From Arcobacter sp. (GTDB lineage Bacteria; Campylobacterota; Campylobacteria; Campylobacterales; Arcobacteraceae), in contig PKUJ01000011.1 of assembly GCA_002869565.1 (NCBI GenBank), positions 1-64,000 on the forward strand: 64,000 nt of DNA, given 5' to 3'. The notes under the pieces were generated by a model, which made no database searches, was not told the DNA's origin, and worked only from the letters and a program-made list of their open reading frames with translations. The position numbers and the translations under genes were made by a program. Of the stretch, positions 46,154-54,887 are shown piece after piece. Position 1 is the stretch's first letter. Each line of letters begins with the position of its first letter.

Positions 46154-46154
46154 G

Positions 46155-47621
46155 ATGGCACACCATTCAGATTTAATAGCAGAAAATATAGAACAATATT
46201 TAAAAGAGCACGAAAATAAGGAGATACTAAGATTTATCACATGTGGAAGTGTTGATGATGGGAAAAGTACTTTAATTGGAAGATTACTTTATGATTCAAA
46301 AATGATTTTTGAAGATCAATTAGCTGCAATTGAAAAAGATAGTAAAAAATCAGGAACTACTGGAGATAAGATTGACTTAGCACTTTTAGTTGATGGACTA
46401 GCAAGTGAAAGAGAACAAGGTATTACTATTGATGTTGCTTATAGATTTTTCTCAACTGAAAAAAGAAAGTTTATCATAGCAGATACTCCAGGGCATGAAC
46501 AATATACAAGAAATATGGCAACTGGCGCTAGTACAGCTGATGTGGCTATTATCTTAATTGATGCAAGACAGGGTGTTTTAACACAAACAAAAAGACACTC
46601 TTTTATTGCTTCACTTCTTGGAATTAAAAATCTTATTGTTGCCATAAACAAAATGGACTTAGTTGATTTTTCTCAAGATAGATTTGAAGAAATTAAAAAA
46701 GATTATGCACAAATTATTCCCAATCTTCCACATAATGAAGATATTAATTTTGAGTATATTCCACTATCTGCATTAGACGGTGATAATATTCTTACAAATT
46801 CTCCAAAATGTACTTGGTACAAAGGTCTTCCACTTATGCAACTACTGGATACTATTGATATTCATAAAGCTGAGAATCATGACTTTAGATTACCAGTTCA
46901 GTATGTAAGCCGACCGCACCTTAATTTTAGAGGATTTTCTGGAACGATTGCAAGTGGAAGTATTAGTGTAGGTGATGAAATTACAGTTTTGCCATCTAGA
47001 AAAACTTCAGTTGTAAAATCAATTGTTTCAAATGATATAAAAGATTTAAGACCTATTGGAAAAGATGGAACTGTTGAAACTATAGAAACAGCATTTGCAC
47101 CAATGGCAACAACTCTTACATTAAAAGATGAAATTGATATAAGCCGTGGAGATATGATAGTAAAATCAAACTCTATTCCTCACGTATCAAATAAACTTGA
47201 AGTAATGATTGTTTGGATGGATGAAAAACCACTGGAGATTAATAGTAATTATATTATTAAAAGAGCAACTTCTGTTATAAATGGAACATTTAAATCAATA
47301 GAGTATAAAAAAGATATTAATAACTTTAAAGAGATTGCAACAGATACTTTAGAATTAAATGATATTGCAAAGTGTACTCTATCTTTAGATAGACAAATTG
47401 CAGTTGATCCATATCATGAGAATAGACATACAGGAAGTTTTATTATCATAGATAGATATACAAACACAACTGTAGGTGCTGGTATGATTGTATCTTCTGT
47501 AGGAAATGTATCTGTAGATAAAGAAGAGAAGTTAAGAAAGTATACAAAAGCAGAAATTGAACTGAATGCGTATATAAGAAATAATTACCCTGAATGGGAA
47601 TGTAAAGAGATTCTAGGATAA
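46155..47621 (+). CDS. cysN: Sulfate adenylyltransferase GTPase subunit 1
   Basis: 488 aa from ATG 46155, with gagggg SD at 46139-46144. The open frame extends 51 nt upstream into cysD, but that would overlap it. G1 CGSVDDGKSTLIGRLL, G3 DTPGHEQYTRNMATGAS, G4 NKMD, EF-Tu-like domains after. No CysC fusion at the C terminus. It drives APS synthesis by GTP hydrolysis. Confidence 0.92.
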   Translation: MAHHSDLIAENIEQYLKEHENKEILRFITCGSVDDGKSTLIGRLLYDSKMIFEDQLAAIEKDSKKSGTTGDKIDLALLVDGLASEREQGITIDVAYRFFSTEKRKFIIADTPGHEQYTRNMATGASTADVAIILIDARQGVLTQTKRHSFIASLLGIKNLIVAINKMDLVDFSQDRFEEIKKDYAQIIPNLPHNEDINFEYIPLSALDGDNILTNSPKCTWYKGLPLMQLLDTIDIHKAENHDFRLPVQYVSRPHLNFRGFSGTIASGSISVGDEITVLPSRKTSVVKSIVSNDIKDLRPIGKDGTVETIETAFAPMATTLTLKDEIDISRGDMIVKSNSIPHVSNKLEVMIVWMDEKPLEINSNYIIKRATSVINGTFKSIEYKKDINNFKEIATDTLELNDIAKCTLSLDRQIAVDPYHENRHTGSFIIIDRYTNTTVGAGMIVSSVGNVSVDKEEKLRKYTKAEIELNAYIRNNYPEWECKEILG

Positions 47622-47624
47622 ATT

Positions 47625-49196
47625 ATGGCAAAAGAAAAAAGAGAAAGTAAAGCTGCTCGAGTTGAGCGTATAAAAAAAGAAAAAGATGGTCTTGATGTAC
47701 TTCAAGATATCTATGTTTATGCAATAACAGGGGAAGAAGTTGATCCTGAAGATATCGATAGATTTAAGTGGTACGGAATGTACACACAAAATAGAAATCT
47801 TCAAGCAGAAGATGATCCAACTTTATATTTTATGCTTAGGGTTAAACTTCAAGGGGGAGAATTAACACTTCCTCAATTAAAAATAGTTTCCCAAATAAGC
47901 GAAAAATATTCAAGAGGAACTGCTGATTTTACAACAAGACAAGATATTCAATTTCATTACATAAGAGTTGTAGATTTACCTGAAGTTTTTAGACTTCTTG
48001 ATACTGTTGGATTATCAAGTATTTTTGCAGCAGGAGATGTACCTAGAAATGTAGTATCTTGTCCAATTAATGGAATTGACCACGATGAAATTGCTGATGT
48101 TAGAGATATTGTTGATAAATTAAATGCTGAATATAAAGGGAATAGACTTTTTTCTAATCTTCCAAGAAAATATAAAATTGGAGTAAATGGTTGTTCAAAA
48201 AATTGTATGCACCATGAAATCCAAGATTTAAGTTTCAATGCAGTTAAAACTTCAAATGGAAAAATCCAATTTGAAGTAAGTGTTGGAGGAGGATTAGCTT
48301 CTAATAAGAGAATTGCAACACATATTGGATATGTAACACCATCTCAAGTTGTGCCTTTATCAAAAGCTGTAACTAAAATCTATAAAGAACATGGTATCAG
48401 AGAAAATAGACACAAAGCTAGGTTAGGTCATCTTATTGAACTTTGGGGAATTGAAAAATTTATTGAAGAGTTACAAGCTTCTATCTCTTTTACACTAAAA
48501 GATAGAGCAGAAATAGAGTATACAAATTCAAGATTTAGAGAGCATTTTGGTATTCATCAAAGTAAAGAAAAAGAGAAAAGTTATATTGGTTGTGCCCTAA
48601 ACTCAGGTCATATTGGAGCTGATGGGTTAAACAACCTAATAAAACTTTTAGAAAAATATGGAGCAACAAGTTTAAAAACTACTGTTACACAAAATATTAT
48701 TATTTTAGATGCCCCGACGTCTAATGCAAAAGATTTAGCTGAGGAATTAGAAAAAGTAGAAATATCTGCATTTCCATCTAATTTTAAAGCAAGAGTTCAA
48801 GCTTGTACAGGACTTGATTTCTGTAAATTTGCAATTTCAGAGACTAAAGGTGTTTCAAAAAAACTAGTATCACATTTAGAAAATAAATTCCCGGATTTTG
48901 GGGAAAGAGTATCAATCTCTGTAAATGGTTGTCCAAACTCTTGTGCCCATCCACATATTGTTGATATTGGGCTTATGGGTGGAAAAGTTAAAAATGAAGC
49001 AGGAGAATCAGTTCCTGGATTTGAACTTCTTGTAGGAGGATTTCTTGAAGGTTCTAAATCACAATTTACACAAAAAACTGGTATTAAATTTACACAAGAT
49101 GATGTAAATGAAACTATTGAAAAATTAATTTTGGAATATACAAATTCAGATTTTAAAACATTAAATGAATTTCTTCTAACAAAAGTTAAGGCATAA
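47625..49196 (+). CDS. Sulfite (or nitrite) reductase, sirohaem/4Fe-4S, ferredoxin type
   Basis: 523 aa. Two ferrodoxin-like repeats; TADFTTRQDIQFHYIRVVDLPEV is the first sirohaem-region motif. The cluster cysteines are QACTGLDFC (Cys-x5-Cys) and NGCPNSC (Cys-x3-Cys). Operon position after cysN makes sulfite the expected substrate. No flavoprotein CysJ is encoded, so electrons probably come from ferredoxin. NirA-type nitrite reduction cannot be excluded. A strong terminator follows. Confidence 0.85.
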   Translation: MAKEKRESKAARVERIKKEKDGLDVLQDIYVYAITGEEVDPEDIDRFKWYGMYTQNRNLQAEDDPTLYFMLRVKLQGGELTLPQLKIVSQISEKYSRGTADFTTRQDIQFHYIRVVDLPEVFRLLDTVGLSSIFAAGDVPRNVVSCPINGIDHDEIADVRDIVDKLNAEYKGNRLFSNLPRKYKIGVNGCSKNCMHHEIQDLSFNAVKTSNGKIQFEVSVGGGLASNKRIATHIGYVTPSQVVPLSKAVTKIYKEHGIRENRHKARLGHLIELWGIEKFIEELQASISFTLKDRAEIEYTNSRFREHFGIHQSKEKEKSYIGCALNSGHIGADGLNNLIKLLEKYGATSLKTTVTQNIIILDAPTSNAKDLAEELEKVEISAFPSNFKARVQACTGLDFCKFAISETKGVSKKLVSHLENKFPDFGERVSISVNGCPNSCAHPHIVDIGLMGGKVKNEAGESVPGFELLVGGFLEGSKSQFTQKTGIKFTQDDVNETIEKLILEYTNSDFKTLNEFLLTKVKA

Positions 49197-49206
49197 ATAT
49201 AATCAA

Positions 49207-49234
49207 AAAAGAGAGATTTTTCAATCTCTCTTTT
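49207..49234 (+). terminator. Terminator of sulfur assimilation operon
   Basis: AAAAGAGAGATT (49207-49218), loop TTTC, AATCTCTCTTTT (49223-49234): perfect 12-bp stem ending in a T-run. It lies just past the sulfite reductase stop. Confidence 0.88.
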
Positions 49235-49277
49235 AATATTAATTATATATATAATTAAAATAAGATAAAATTATCAA

Positions 49278-50570
49278 ATGAAAAAAAATATATACAGACC
49301 ATTTTTTGATAAAAATACAAATACTTTAGACTTTATAAGATATAACACTATTGGTAAAAGTAAAAAAGAGTATTTTGACTACACTGCTTCAGGACTTGCT
49401 TTTAGGCAAATAGAGAACCGTATAAGAGATGTACTTGAAACTTATGCTAATACTCACTCAAAAGAGTCAGCAAACGCTAATATAACCAATCAATATTATA
49501 ATGAAGCAATTGAAAGTCTTCATAAGTCATTAGAATTAAATGATGAGTTTTCAATTATCCCTTCTGGTTGTGGAGCAACTGCTGCTATTAAAAAATTTCA
49601 AGAGATTATGGGATTATATATTCCTCCTGCAACTAAAAAAAGATATCAAATAGATATACCAAAAGAGCAAATGCCTTTGGTAGTTGTTGGTCCATATGAA
49701 CATCACTCAAATGAAGTAAGTTATAGGGAAGCCTTTTGTGAATTAAAAAGAATCTCTTTAAAAGAAGATGGACTTATTAACCTTGAAGAGTTAGAAGAAA
49801 TATTAAAAACAAATCAACATAGAGAAATCATTGGAAGTTTTTGTATTGCCTCAAATGTAACAGGTATCATAACTTGTTATAAAGAAATATCAAATCTCTT
49901 GCGTAAGTATAATGCCAAAGTATGTTTTGATGCGGCAGCTAGTTCTCCATATATGAATGTTGATTGTAATTATTATGATGCTATTTATATTTCACCTCAC
50001 AAATTACTTGGAGGTCCAGGTTCTTGTGGATTGTTAATTATTAAAAATGATTTAGTAGATACAAATCTTAGCCCTACTTTTGCAGGTGGGGGAACAGTAA
50101 TGTATGTAAATTCACAAATCCGAGAGTATGAAAAAAACATTACAGCAAGAGAAACAGCTGGAACACCTGGAATTTTACAATTAATCCGTGCAGCACTAGC
50201 TTATCAACTCAGAAATGAAATTGGTTTTGATTTTATTCTTGAACAAAAAGAAAAGCTTTTAAAACACTTTATAAGTGAACTAAAAGATATTGAAGATATA
50301 ACAATTTATGGAAATAAAACTTCAAGAAATATAGGTATTATCTCTTTTAATATAGGAGATATAAATCCATATGATATATGCGAAACACTTTCTAAAAACT
50401 CTGGTATTCAAACCCGAGCAGGATGTTCTTGTGCGGGACCCTATGGTCATGATTTATTAGGGATTAAGAGTAAAGACCTTATGCAAGAAAAGCCAGGATG
50501 GCTTAGAATTTCAATTCATTATTCACAAACTATTGAAGATATAGACAATTTATTAAAAGCAATAAAATAG
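49278..50570 (+). CDS. Aminotransferase class V, cysteine desulfurase-like
   Basis: 430 aa. PLP lysine in AIYISPHKLLGGPGSCGLLI, with PYEHHSNEVSYREAF and the C-terminal TRAGCSCAGPYGHDLLG cysteine loop. The fold matches the Csd/selenocysteine-lyase group, which removes sulfur from cysteine. It lies 81 nt after the sulfur operon, past its terminator, so it has its own promoter. The exact role (sulfur donor or another class V reaction) is not clear. Confidence 0.8.
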   Translation: MKKNIYRPFFDKNTNTLDFIRYNTIGKSKKEYFDYTASGLAFRQIENRIRDVLETYANTHSKESANANITNQYYNEAIESLHKSLELNDEFSIIPSGCGATAAIKKFQEIMGLYIPPATKKRYQIDIPKEQMPLVVVGPYEHHSNEVSYREAFCELKRISLKEDGLINLEELEEILKTNQHREIIGSFCIASNVTGIITCYKEISNLLRKYNAKVCFDAAASSPYMNVDCNYYDAIYISPHKLLGGPGSCGLLIIKNDLVDTNLSPTFAGGGTVMYVNSQIREYEKNITARETAGTPGILQLIRAALAYQLRNEIGFDFILEQKEKLLKHFISELKDIEDITIYGNKTSRNIGIISFNIGDINPYDICETLSKNSGIQTRAGCSCAGPYGHDLLGIKSKDLMQEKPGWLRISIHYSQTIEDIDNLLKAIK

Positions 50571-50592
50571 TCATTCTAATTTCAAATTTTTG

Positions 50593-52530
50593 TTAAACTT
50601 TTACTACACTTATTTGATTTCTACCTGCTTGTTTTGCTTTATATAAAGCTTTATCTGTAACATCAAAAATTTCATCTTTATTAAGAGTAGAGATATCTTC
50701 ACTATAAAAAAGTCCTATAGAAATAGTTAAATATTTACTAATAGCTGAATTTTTATGTTCTATATTTAAAGCTTCAATTCTTTTTCTTATTTTTTCTGCA
50801 AACTTTTTAGAATCCGCTAAAGATTTTGTTGAAAATAAAATAGAGAATTCTTCTCCTCCTATTCTAAATCCCAAATCAGTTGATCTTTTTAATACAAAAG
50901 TAATTTCTTTTGCAACATTTTTAAGAGCTTCATCTCCCATTTGATGTCCATAAGTATCATTATATTGTTTAAAAAAATCAATATCAAAAATAATCATTGA
51001 AAATGGGTATTTATACCTTTTTGATTGTGAAATATAAGTATCAAGAACTCTGTTAAACTCTCTTCTATTAAAAAGTTTTGTTAATTCATCAGTTACAGAC
51101 AATTTTTCTACTTCTTTTTGATAGGTAATATCCTGAATATATGATGTAAAAGTGCTAATCTTTCCTTTGTCATCAAAATTTGGTTTTATTAATACCTTTG
51201 CTTCAAATTTCTCACCATTCTTTTTAAGATTACTTATTTCTCCTTGCCAAATTTTTTTAGAAAGAATAGTAGCCCATAAATCTTCGTAAATAGTTTTATC
51301 AGTATCAGTAGGTTTTAAAATGGCATGTGTTTTGCCTACTAAATCTTCTTTTTTATATCCTAATAAATCTAAATAAGCCTGGGATATATTCAAGATTTTT
51401 CCATTTTTATCAGTAGTAGAGAGATATACATGCTCATCTACAATTTTCATTTGCTCATCTAGATTCTTTTTCATTTTAAACAGTTCATCATTTAACATAG
51501 AAGGAAGCATAGAAATAATAAAAGACAAAGGTAAAGATAAAAGTAAAACAATAATAGTAACTGTGAAAATATAGTTTTGATCATTCTCTTCAAACTCTTT
51601 TAGCTCTTTAAGTTTAGGTTCATAATGTACAGATAAATCATCTGCATTTGGTATTATATGATGAATAGATTTTTCAAATATATAATCATTTGCATTTACA
51701 TCAAGAAGAACTGTTTTCAAGTTTTTTTTATGCATATTAAAATTAAAATCTTTTTTTAAATATTTACTCCATGAATAATCTTTTAATTTACCATCTTTAG
51801 TCAAGTGCTTATGATAAATAAATTCTCCATCTTTGTCATAAATTGAAATATAAAAAAATGGTGATTGCACATATTTTTCAAGAATATCTTTAAAGAAAAT
51901 ATTCATTATTAGAATACCTTGAAAACCTTTTTTGTTATAAACTGCTTTTCCTACTCTAAGTGTAGGAACAATAGGCATTTGAATTTCGCCTCTTTCTATA
52001 TTTAAATCCAATTTTGAATACCAAGTCTTATTTTTTGGACTATATTTAATCTCTTTAAAGTAATACCTTGTTTTTTTATTTTGAAGATTCTCTCCTAATA
52101 CTTCAAAAGACTTCTCCCCCAATTCATTTCTATCGAATCTAATTTTTTCATTACCATCTTTATCAATAAATCTTAATTGTGATAATTCTTTATTGTCATT
52201 CATAATTACAGAGAACAGATCTCTTATATTTTCATTTTCTGTTCCTAAATCAATATATCTTTTAAAAATTTCACTTGAATTAAAAGATTCCAAAGCATTC
52301 TCAAATCCATTCATTTTTTCTTTTAAATGATTTGATTTAATATTAAAACTTTGTCTTTGATCTTCCATAAGCTTTATTTTTGTAGATCCAGCTTGATAAT
52401 GATGAGTAAGAGAATAAGATATAAAGGAAATTAGCATCCCATATATTATAAATGTAAATATAAGTAATAATTTCATTTGAGCAGGATGTTTAATAAAATA
52501 CTTTAGAATAAATTCGATTTTGTGCAGCAT
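50593..52530 (-). CDS. Membrane diguanylate cyclase with periplasmic Cache, PAS and GGDEF domains
   Basis: 645 aa. Membrane helix about 20-43, periplasmic dCache-like domain about 45-315, second helix about 320-345, coiled coil, PAS domain about 360-470 (TDKNGKILNISQAYLDLLGY), GGDEF domain about 480-645 with GGEEF. The RxxD inhibitory site (RSTD) lies five residues before it. It would make c-di-GMP in response to a periplasmic ligand. Single leftward gene. Confidence 0.88.
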   Translation of the reverse strand: MLHKIEFILKYFIKHPAQMKLLLIFTFIIYGMLISFISYSLTHHYQAGSTKIKLMEDQRQSFNIKSNHLKEKMNGFENALESFNSSEIFKRYIDLGTENENIRDLFSVIMNDNKELSQLRFIDKDGNEKIRFDRNELGEKSFEVLGENLQNKKTRYYFKEIKYSPKNKTWYSKLDLNIERGEIQMPIVPTLRVGKAVYNKKGFQGILIMNIFFKDILEKYVQSPFFYISIYDKDGEFIYHKHLTKDGKLKDYSWSKYLKKDFNFNMHKKNLKTVLLDVNANDYIFEKSIHHIIPNADDLSVHYEPKLKELKEFEENDQNYIFTVTIIVLLLSLPLSFIISMLPSMLNDELFKMKKNLDEQMKIVDEHVYLSTTDKNGKILNISQAYLDLLGYKKEDLVGKTHAILKPTDTDKTIYEDLWATILSKKIWQGEISNLKKNGEKFEAKVLIKPNFDDKGKISTFTSYIQDITYQKEVEKLSVTDELTKLFNRREFNRVLDTYISQSKRYKYPFSMIIFDIDFFKQYNDTYGHQMGDEALKNVAKEITFVLKRSTDLGFRIGGEEFSILFSTKSLADSKKFAEKIRKRIEALNIEHKNSAISKYLTISIGLFYSEDISTLNKDEIFDVTDKALYKAKQAGRNQISVVKV

Positions 52531-52644
52531 AATCCTCCAATGATGAAGATTATATCTTAATTATATTATACTAAAAATTAAATAAATGATTTTTCTTTAA
52601 AATATGATTCAATATCTATTAATATTTAAAAGATATAATCCCCC

Positions 52645-53760
52645 ATGAGATTTTTAATATTTGCAACAATTTTTTTACTAGTAATGACAATTTTCACTCT
52701 TCTTATTTCAAGAAGATTTGTAAGAAAACTTCATTTCTCAAAAAAAACAAAAATTTTTATAAACATTTTTCTAGCTATAAATCTACTTGGTGTAATAGGA
52801 TATATGCTTGCTAGATATAACCCAAGTATTCCAAACTGGGCATATTTTTTACTTTCTATTCCAATTGGTGTGATTTTTTTACTTTTTATTGCCACTATAT
52901 TTTATGAAATCTCTTCAAGAATTTTAAATACCATTCCTATGAATGATACTAGAAGAGAATTTTTCAAAAAGAGTTTAGATATTGGCTCAATTGCAATTGC
53001 AGGTTCAATAAATGCTAAAGCTATGTACAATGCCAAACATGTTGAACTTGAAAAAGTAGAAGTAAAAATCAAAGATTTAAAACAGCCCTATTCCATAGTA
53101 CAATTAAGTGATATACATATTGGAGGATTAATTGACCAAAAATTTATAAAAAATCTTGTAGAAAGTGTAAATAATCTCAAGCCTGATATTATAGTAATAA
53201 CTGGTGATTTAGTTGATACAAATTTAAAATATGCAAAAGCTGCGCTAGATGAATTAAAAAATCTAAAATCCAAATATGGTAACTACTTTATTGTTGGTAA
53301 CCACGAGTATTTTCATGGTGTTGTTTCTATTATTAAATATGTAAATACACTAAATATTAAAACTCTAGAAAATGAAAATATTTATATAGGTGAAAAAGAA
53401 AAAGGCTTTTTTCTTGCGGGAGTTTATGATGTTATAGGATATAGAATCAATAACTACAAACCTAATTTAAAAAAAGCACTAAAAGGTATAAATAATTCTC
53501 CCATCGTACTATTAGCACATCAACCAAAATTTATAGAAGAAGTTGAAAATATAGATTTAATGTTAAGCGGGCATACTCACGGTGGGCAAATTGCACCTTT
53601 TAATTTACTCGTAAGACTTCAACAACCATATGTAAAAGGTCTTCACCAACACAATAAAAGAACCCAAATTTATGTAAATAAAGGGACAGGGTTTTGGGGA
53701 CCACCAATGAGACTTTGTGCTAGTTCGGAAATTACTTACTTAAAACTTACTCCAGCTTAA
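52645..53760 (+). CDS. Membrane-anchored metallophosphoesterase (YaeI-like)
   Basis: 371 aa. Three hydrophobic helices (about 1-22, 35-60, 67-95), then a TAT-like stretch DTRREFFKKSLDIGSIAIAG inside the chain. The calcineurin-like domain has all five motifs: LSDIHIGG, ITGDLVDT, VGNHEYFHG, LAHQPK, SGHTHGGQ. Substrate is unknown; YaeI-type enzymes hydrolyse phosphodiesters of lipids or nucleotides. Confidence 0.85.
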   Translation: MRFLIFATIFLLVMTIFTLLISRRFVRKLHFSKKTKIFINIFLAINLLGVIGYMLARYNPSIPNWAYFLLSIPIGVIFLLFIATIFYEISSRILNTIPMNDTRREFFKKSLDIGSIAIAGSINAKAMYNAKHVELEKVEVKIKDLKQPYSIVQLSDIHIGGLIDQKFIKNLVESVNNLKPDIIVITGDLVDTNLKYAKAALDELKNLKSKYGNYFIVGNHEYFHGVVSIIKYVNTLNIKTLENENIYIGEKEKGFFLAGVYDVIGYRINNYKPNLKKALKGINNSPIVLLAHQPKFIEEVENIDLMLSGHTHGGQIAPFNLLVRLQQPYVKGLHQHNKRTQIYVNKGTGFWGPPMRLCASSEITYLKLTPA

Positions 53761-53778
53761 TATTTGATACAATAAACC

Positions 53779-54414
53779 CTAAATAAACTCATTCAAAAGC
53801 TTCTGATGATCAACTATTAAAATATCTCTTTTTTCTTTTCTTATTATTCCTTTTTTAATAAGTAATGAAATTTTTCTAGAGAGTGTTTCTTCTCTTATAT
53901 TTAATATTTCTGCTATTTTTATTTGTTTTATTGAATTAATAGTCTTTTCATTATCATAAATAAATTTTGCTACTTTTGCATTTATATCTATAGACATATT
54001 TGTATGAATAAACTCTTCTAGATATTTTATTTTTTTACTAAGTGATTTTATAAATAACATGGAAATATCTTTTTTATATAAAAATTTATCTTTGAATTTT
54101 TTATAATCAATCAATAATATTTCCGAATCTGCTTCAAAAGAACAATTTGCAGTGAAAGATTTTTCTTCATAATTAGAAATCTCTGCTACAAAAGATGGCC
54201 CATTTATATGATGTAAGACTATTTCCTTATCTCTAAAATCATGTTTATATAATTTTACAACCCCAGTGAGTAAAAGGTGTAAATATTTAGGTTCATCGCC
54301 ACTAAAAAAAAGCAACTGCCCTTTTGAATATTTTTTAATAATAGAGATATCTTCTAAATCCGTTAACTCTTCTTTGCTTAAAGAGTTAAAAAAATAAAAA
54401 TTTTTTAAATCCAT
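53779..54414 (-). CDS. Crp/Fnr family regulator, DNR-like
   Basis: 211 aa from ATG 54414; an upstream in-frame TTG at 54441 falls inside the TTGAT box. The effector domain (about 1-120) has the cNMP-binding fold but only one cysteine, so no FNR-type Fe-S cluster. The C-terminal helix-turn-helix IKIAEILNIREETLSRKISLLIKKG has the E..SR residues that read TTGAT half-sites. Such proteins (Dnr, NssR) sense NO through haem and control nitrosative stress or denitrification genes. The divergent neighbour is a nitrosative-stress family gene. Confidence 0.85.
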   Translation of the reverse strand: MDLKNFYFFNSLSKEELTDLEDISIIKKYSKGQLLFFSGDEPKYLHLLLTGVVKLYKHDFRDKEIVLHHINGPSFVAEISNYEEKSFTANCSFEADSEILLIDYKKFKDKFLYKKDISMLFIKSLSKKIKYLEEFIHTNMSIDINAKVAKFIYDNEKTINSIKQIKIAEILNIREETLSRKISLLIKKGIIRKEKRDILIVDHQKLLNEFI

Positions 54415-54427
54415 AATATACTCTTTC

Positions 54428-54441
54428 TTGATAAAAATCAA
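54428..54441. promoter_or_regulatory. FNR/DNR-type operator between the regulator and the YgbA-like gene
   Basis: TTGAT (54428-54432), AAAA, ATCAA (54437-54441) is a perfect palindrome. It lies 14 nt before the regulator start (autoregulation, probably repression) and 69 nt before the rightward YgbA-like gene, a usual distance for activation. The adjacent regulator has the matching E..SR recognition helix. Confidence 0.7.
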
Positions 54442-54509
54442 TGCAATTATGAAAATTTTATATAAAAATAGTAAGAGTAAATTTAAATAAAAAGAGTAAT
54501 ATTTTAATT

Positions 54510-54860
54510 ATGGAAACAGCAAAGTTTAAAAATGAAATTCAAACACTTAAAAAGTTTTTTGAGATTTACTGTAAAGAAAAGCATAGTGATCAAGAAAAAA
54601 CTGTAAAAATACTAAACTATAAAAATGAAATTATTGAAATTAATTTAAATCTTTGTCCTGAATGTTTAAAAAAAATAGAATATTCCTTTGAGAAACTCTT
54701 AGCTTGCCCACATGAAATTAAACCTAGATGTAGAGCTTGTCCTAATCCTTGTTATGAAAAGAAACAGTGGAAAGAGACTGCAAAAGTGATGCGTTATAGT
54801 GGGATGAAATTAGGCTTATCAAATATAAATAAAAAAATAAAAAACTTATTTAAAAAATAA
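54510..54860 (+). CDS. Nitrous-oxide-stimulated promoter family protein (YgbA-like)
   Basis: 116 aa. The cysteine-rich pattern CPECLKKIEYSFEKL, then CPHEIKPRCRACPNPCYEKKQWKETAKVMRYSGMKLG is the signature of the NO_stim/YgbA family. In E. coli, ygbA is induced by NO through NsrR control and helps growth recovery from NO. The cysteines may bind a metal or cluster. A DNR box stands upstream, and a DNR-like regulator is encoded divergently, so NO control is likely. Confidence 0.85.
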   Translation: METAKFKNEIQTLKKFFEIYCKEKHSDQEKTVKILNYKNEIIEINLNLCPECLKKIEYSFEKLLACPHEIKPRCRACPNPCYEKKQWKETAKVMRYSGMKLGLSNINKKIKNLFKK

Positions 54861-54887
54861 AAATTACCAAAAGAAATACATGCAAGT

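Noticed and set aside
46104-46154. Upstream start of cysN within cysD
   Set aside because: It would overlap cysD by 50 nt in another frame; ATG 46155 directly follows the cysD stop and has an SD.
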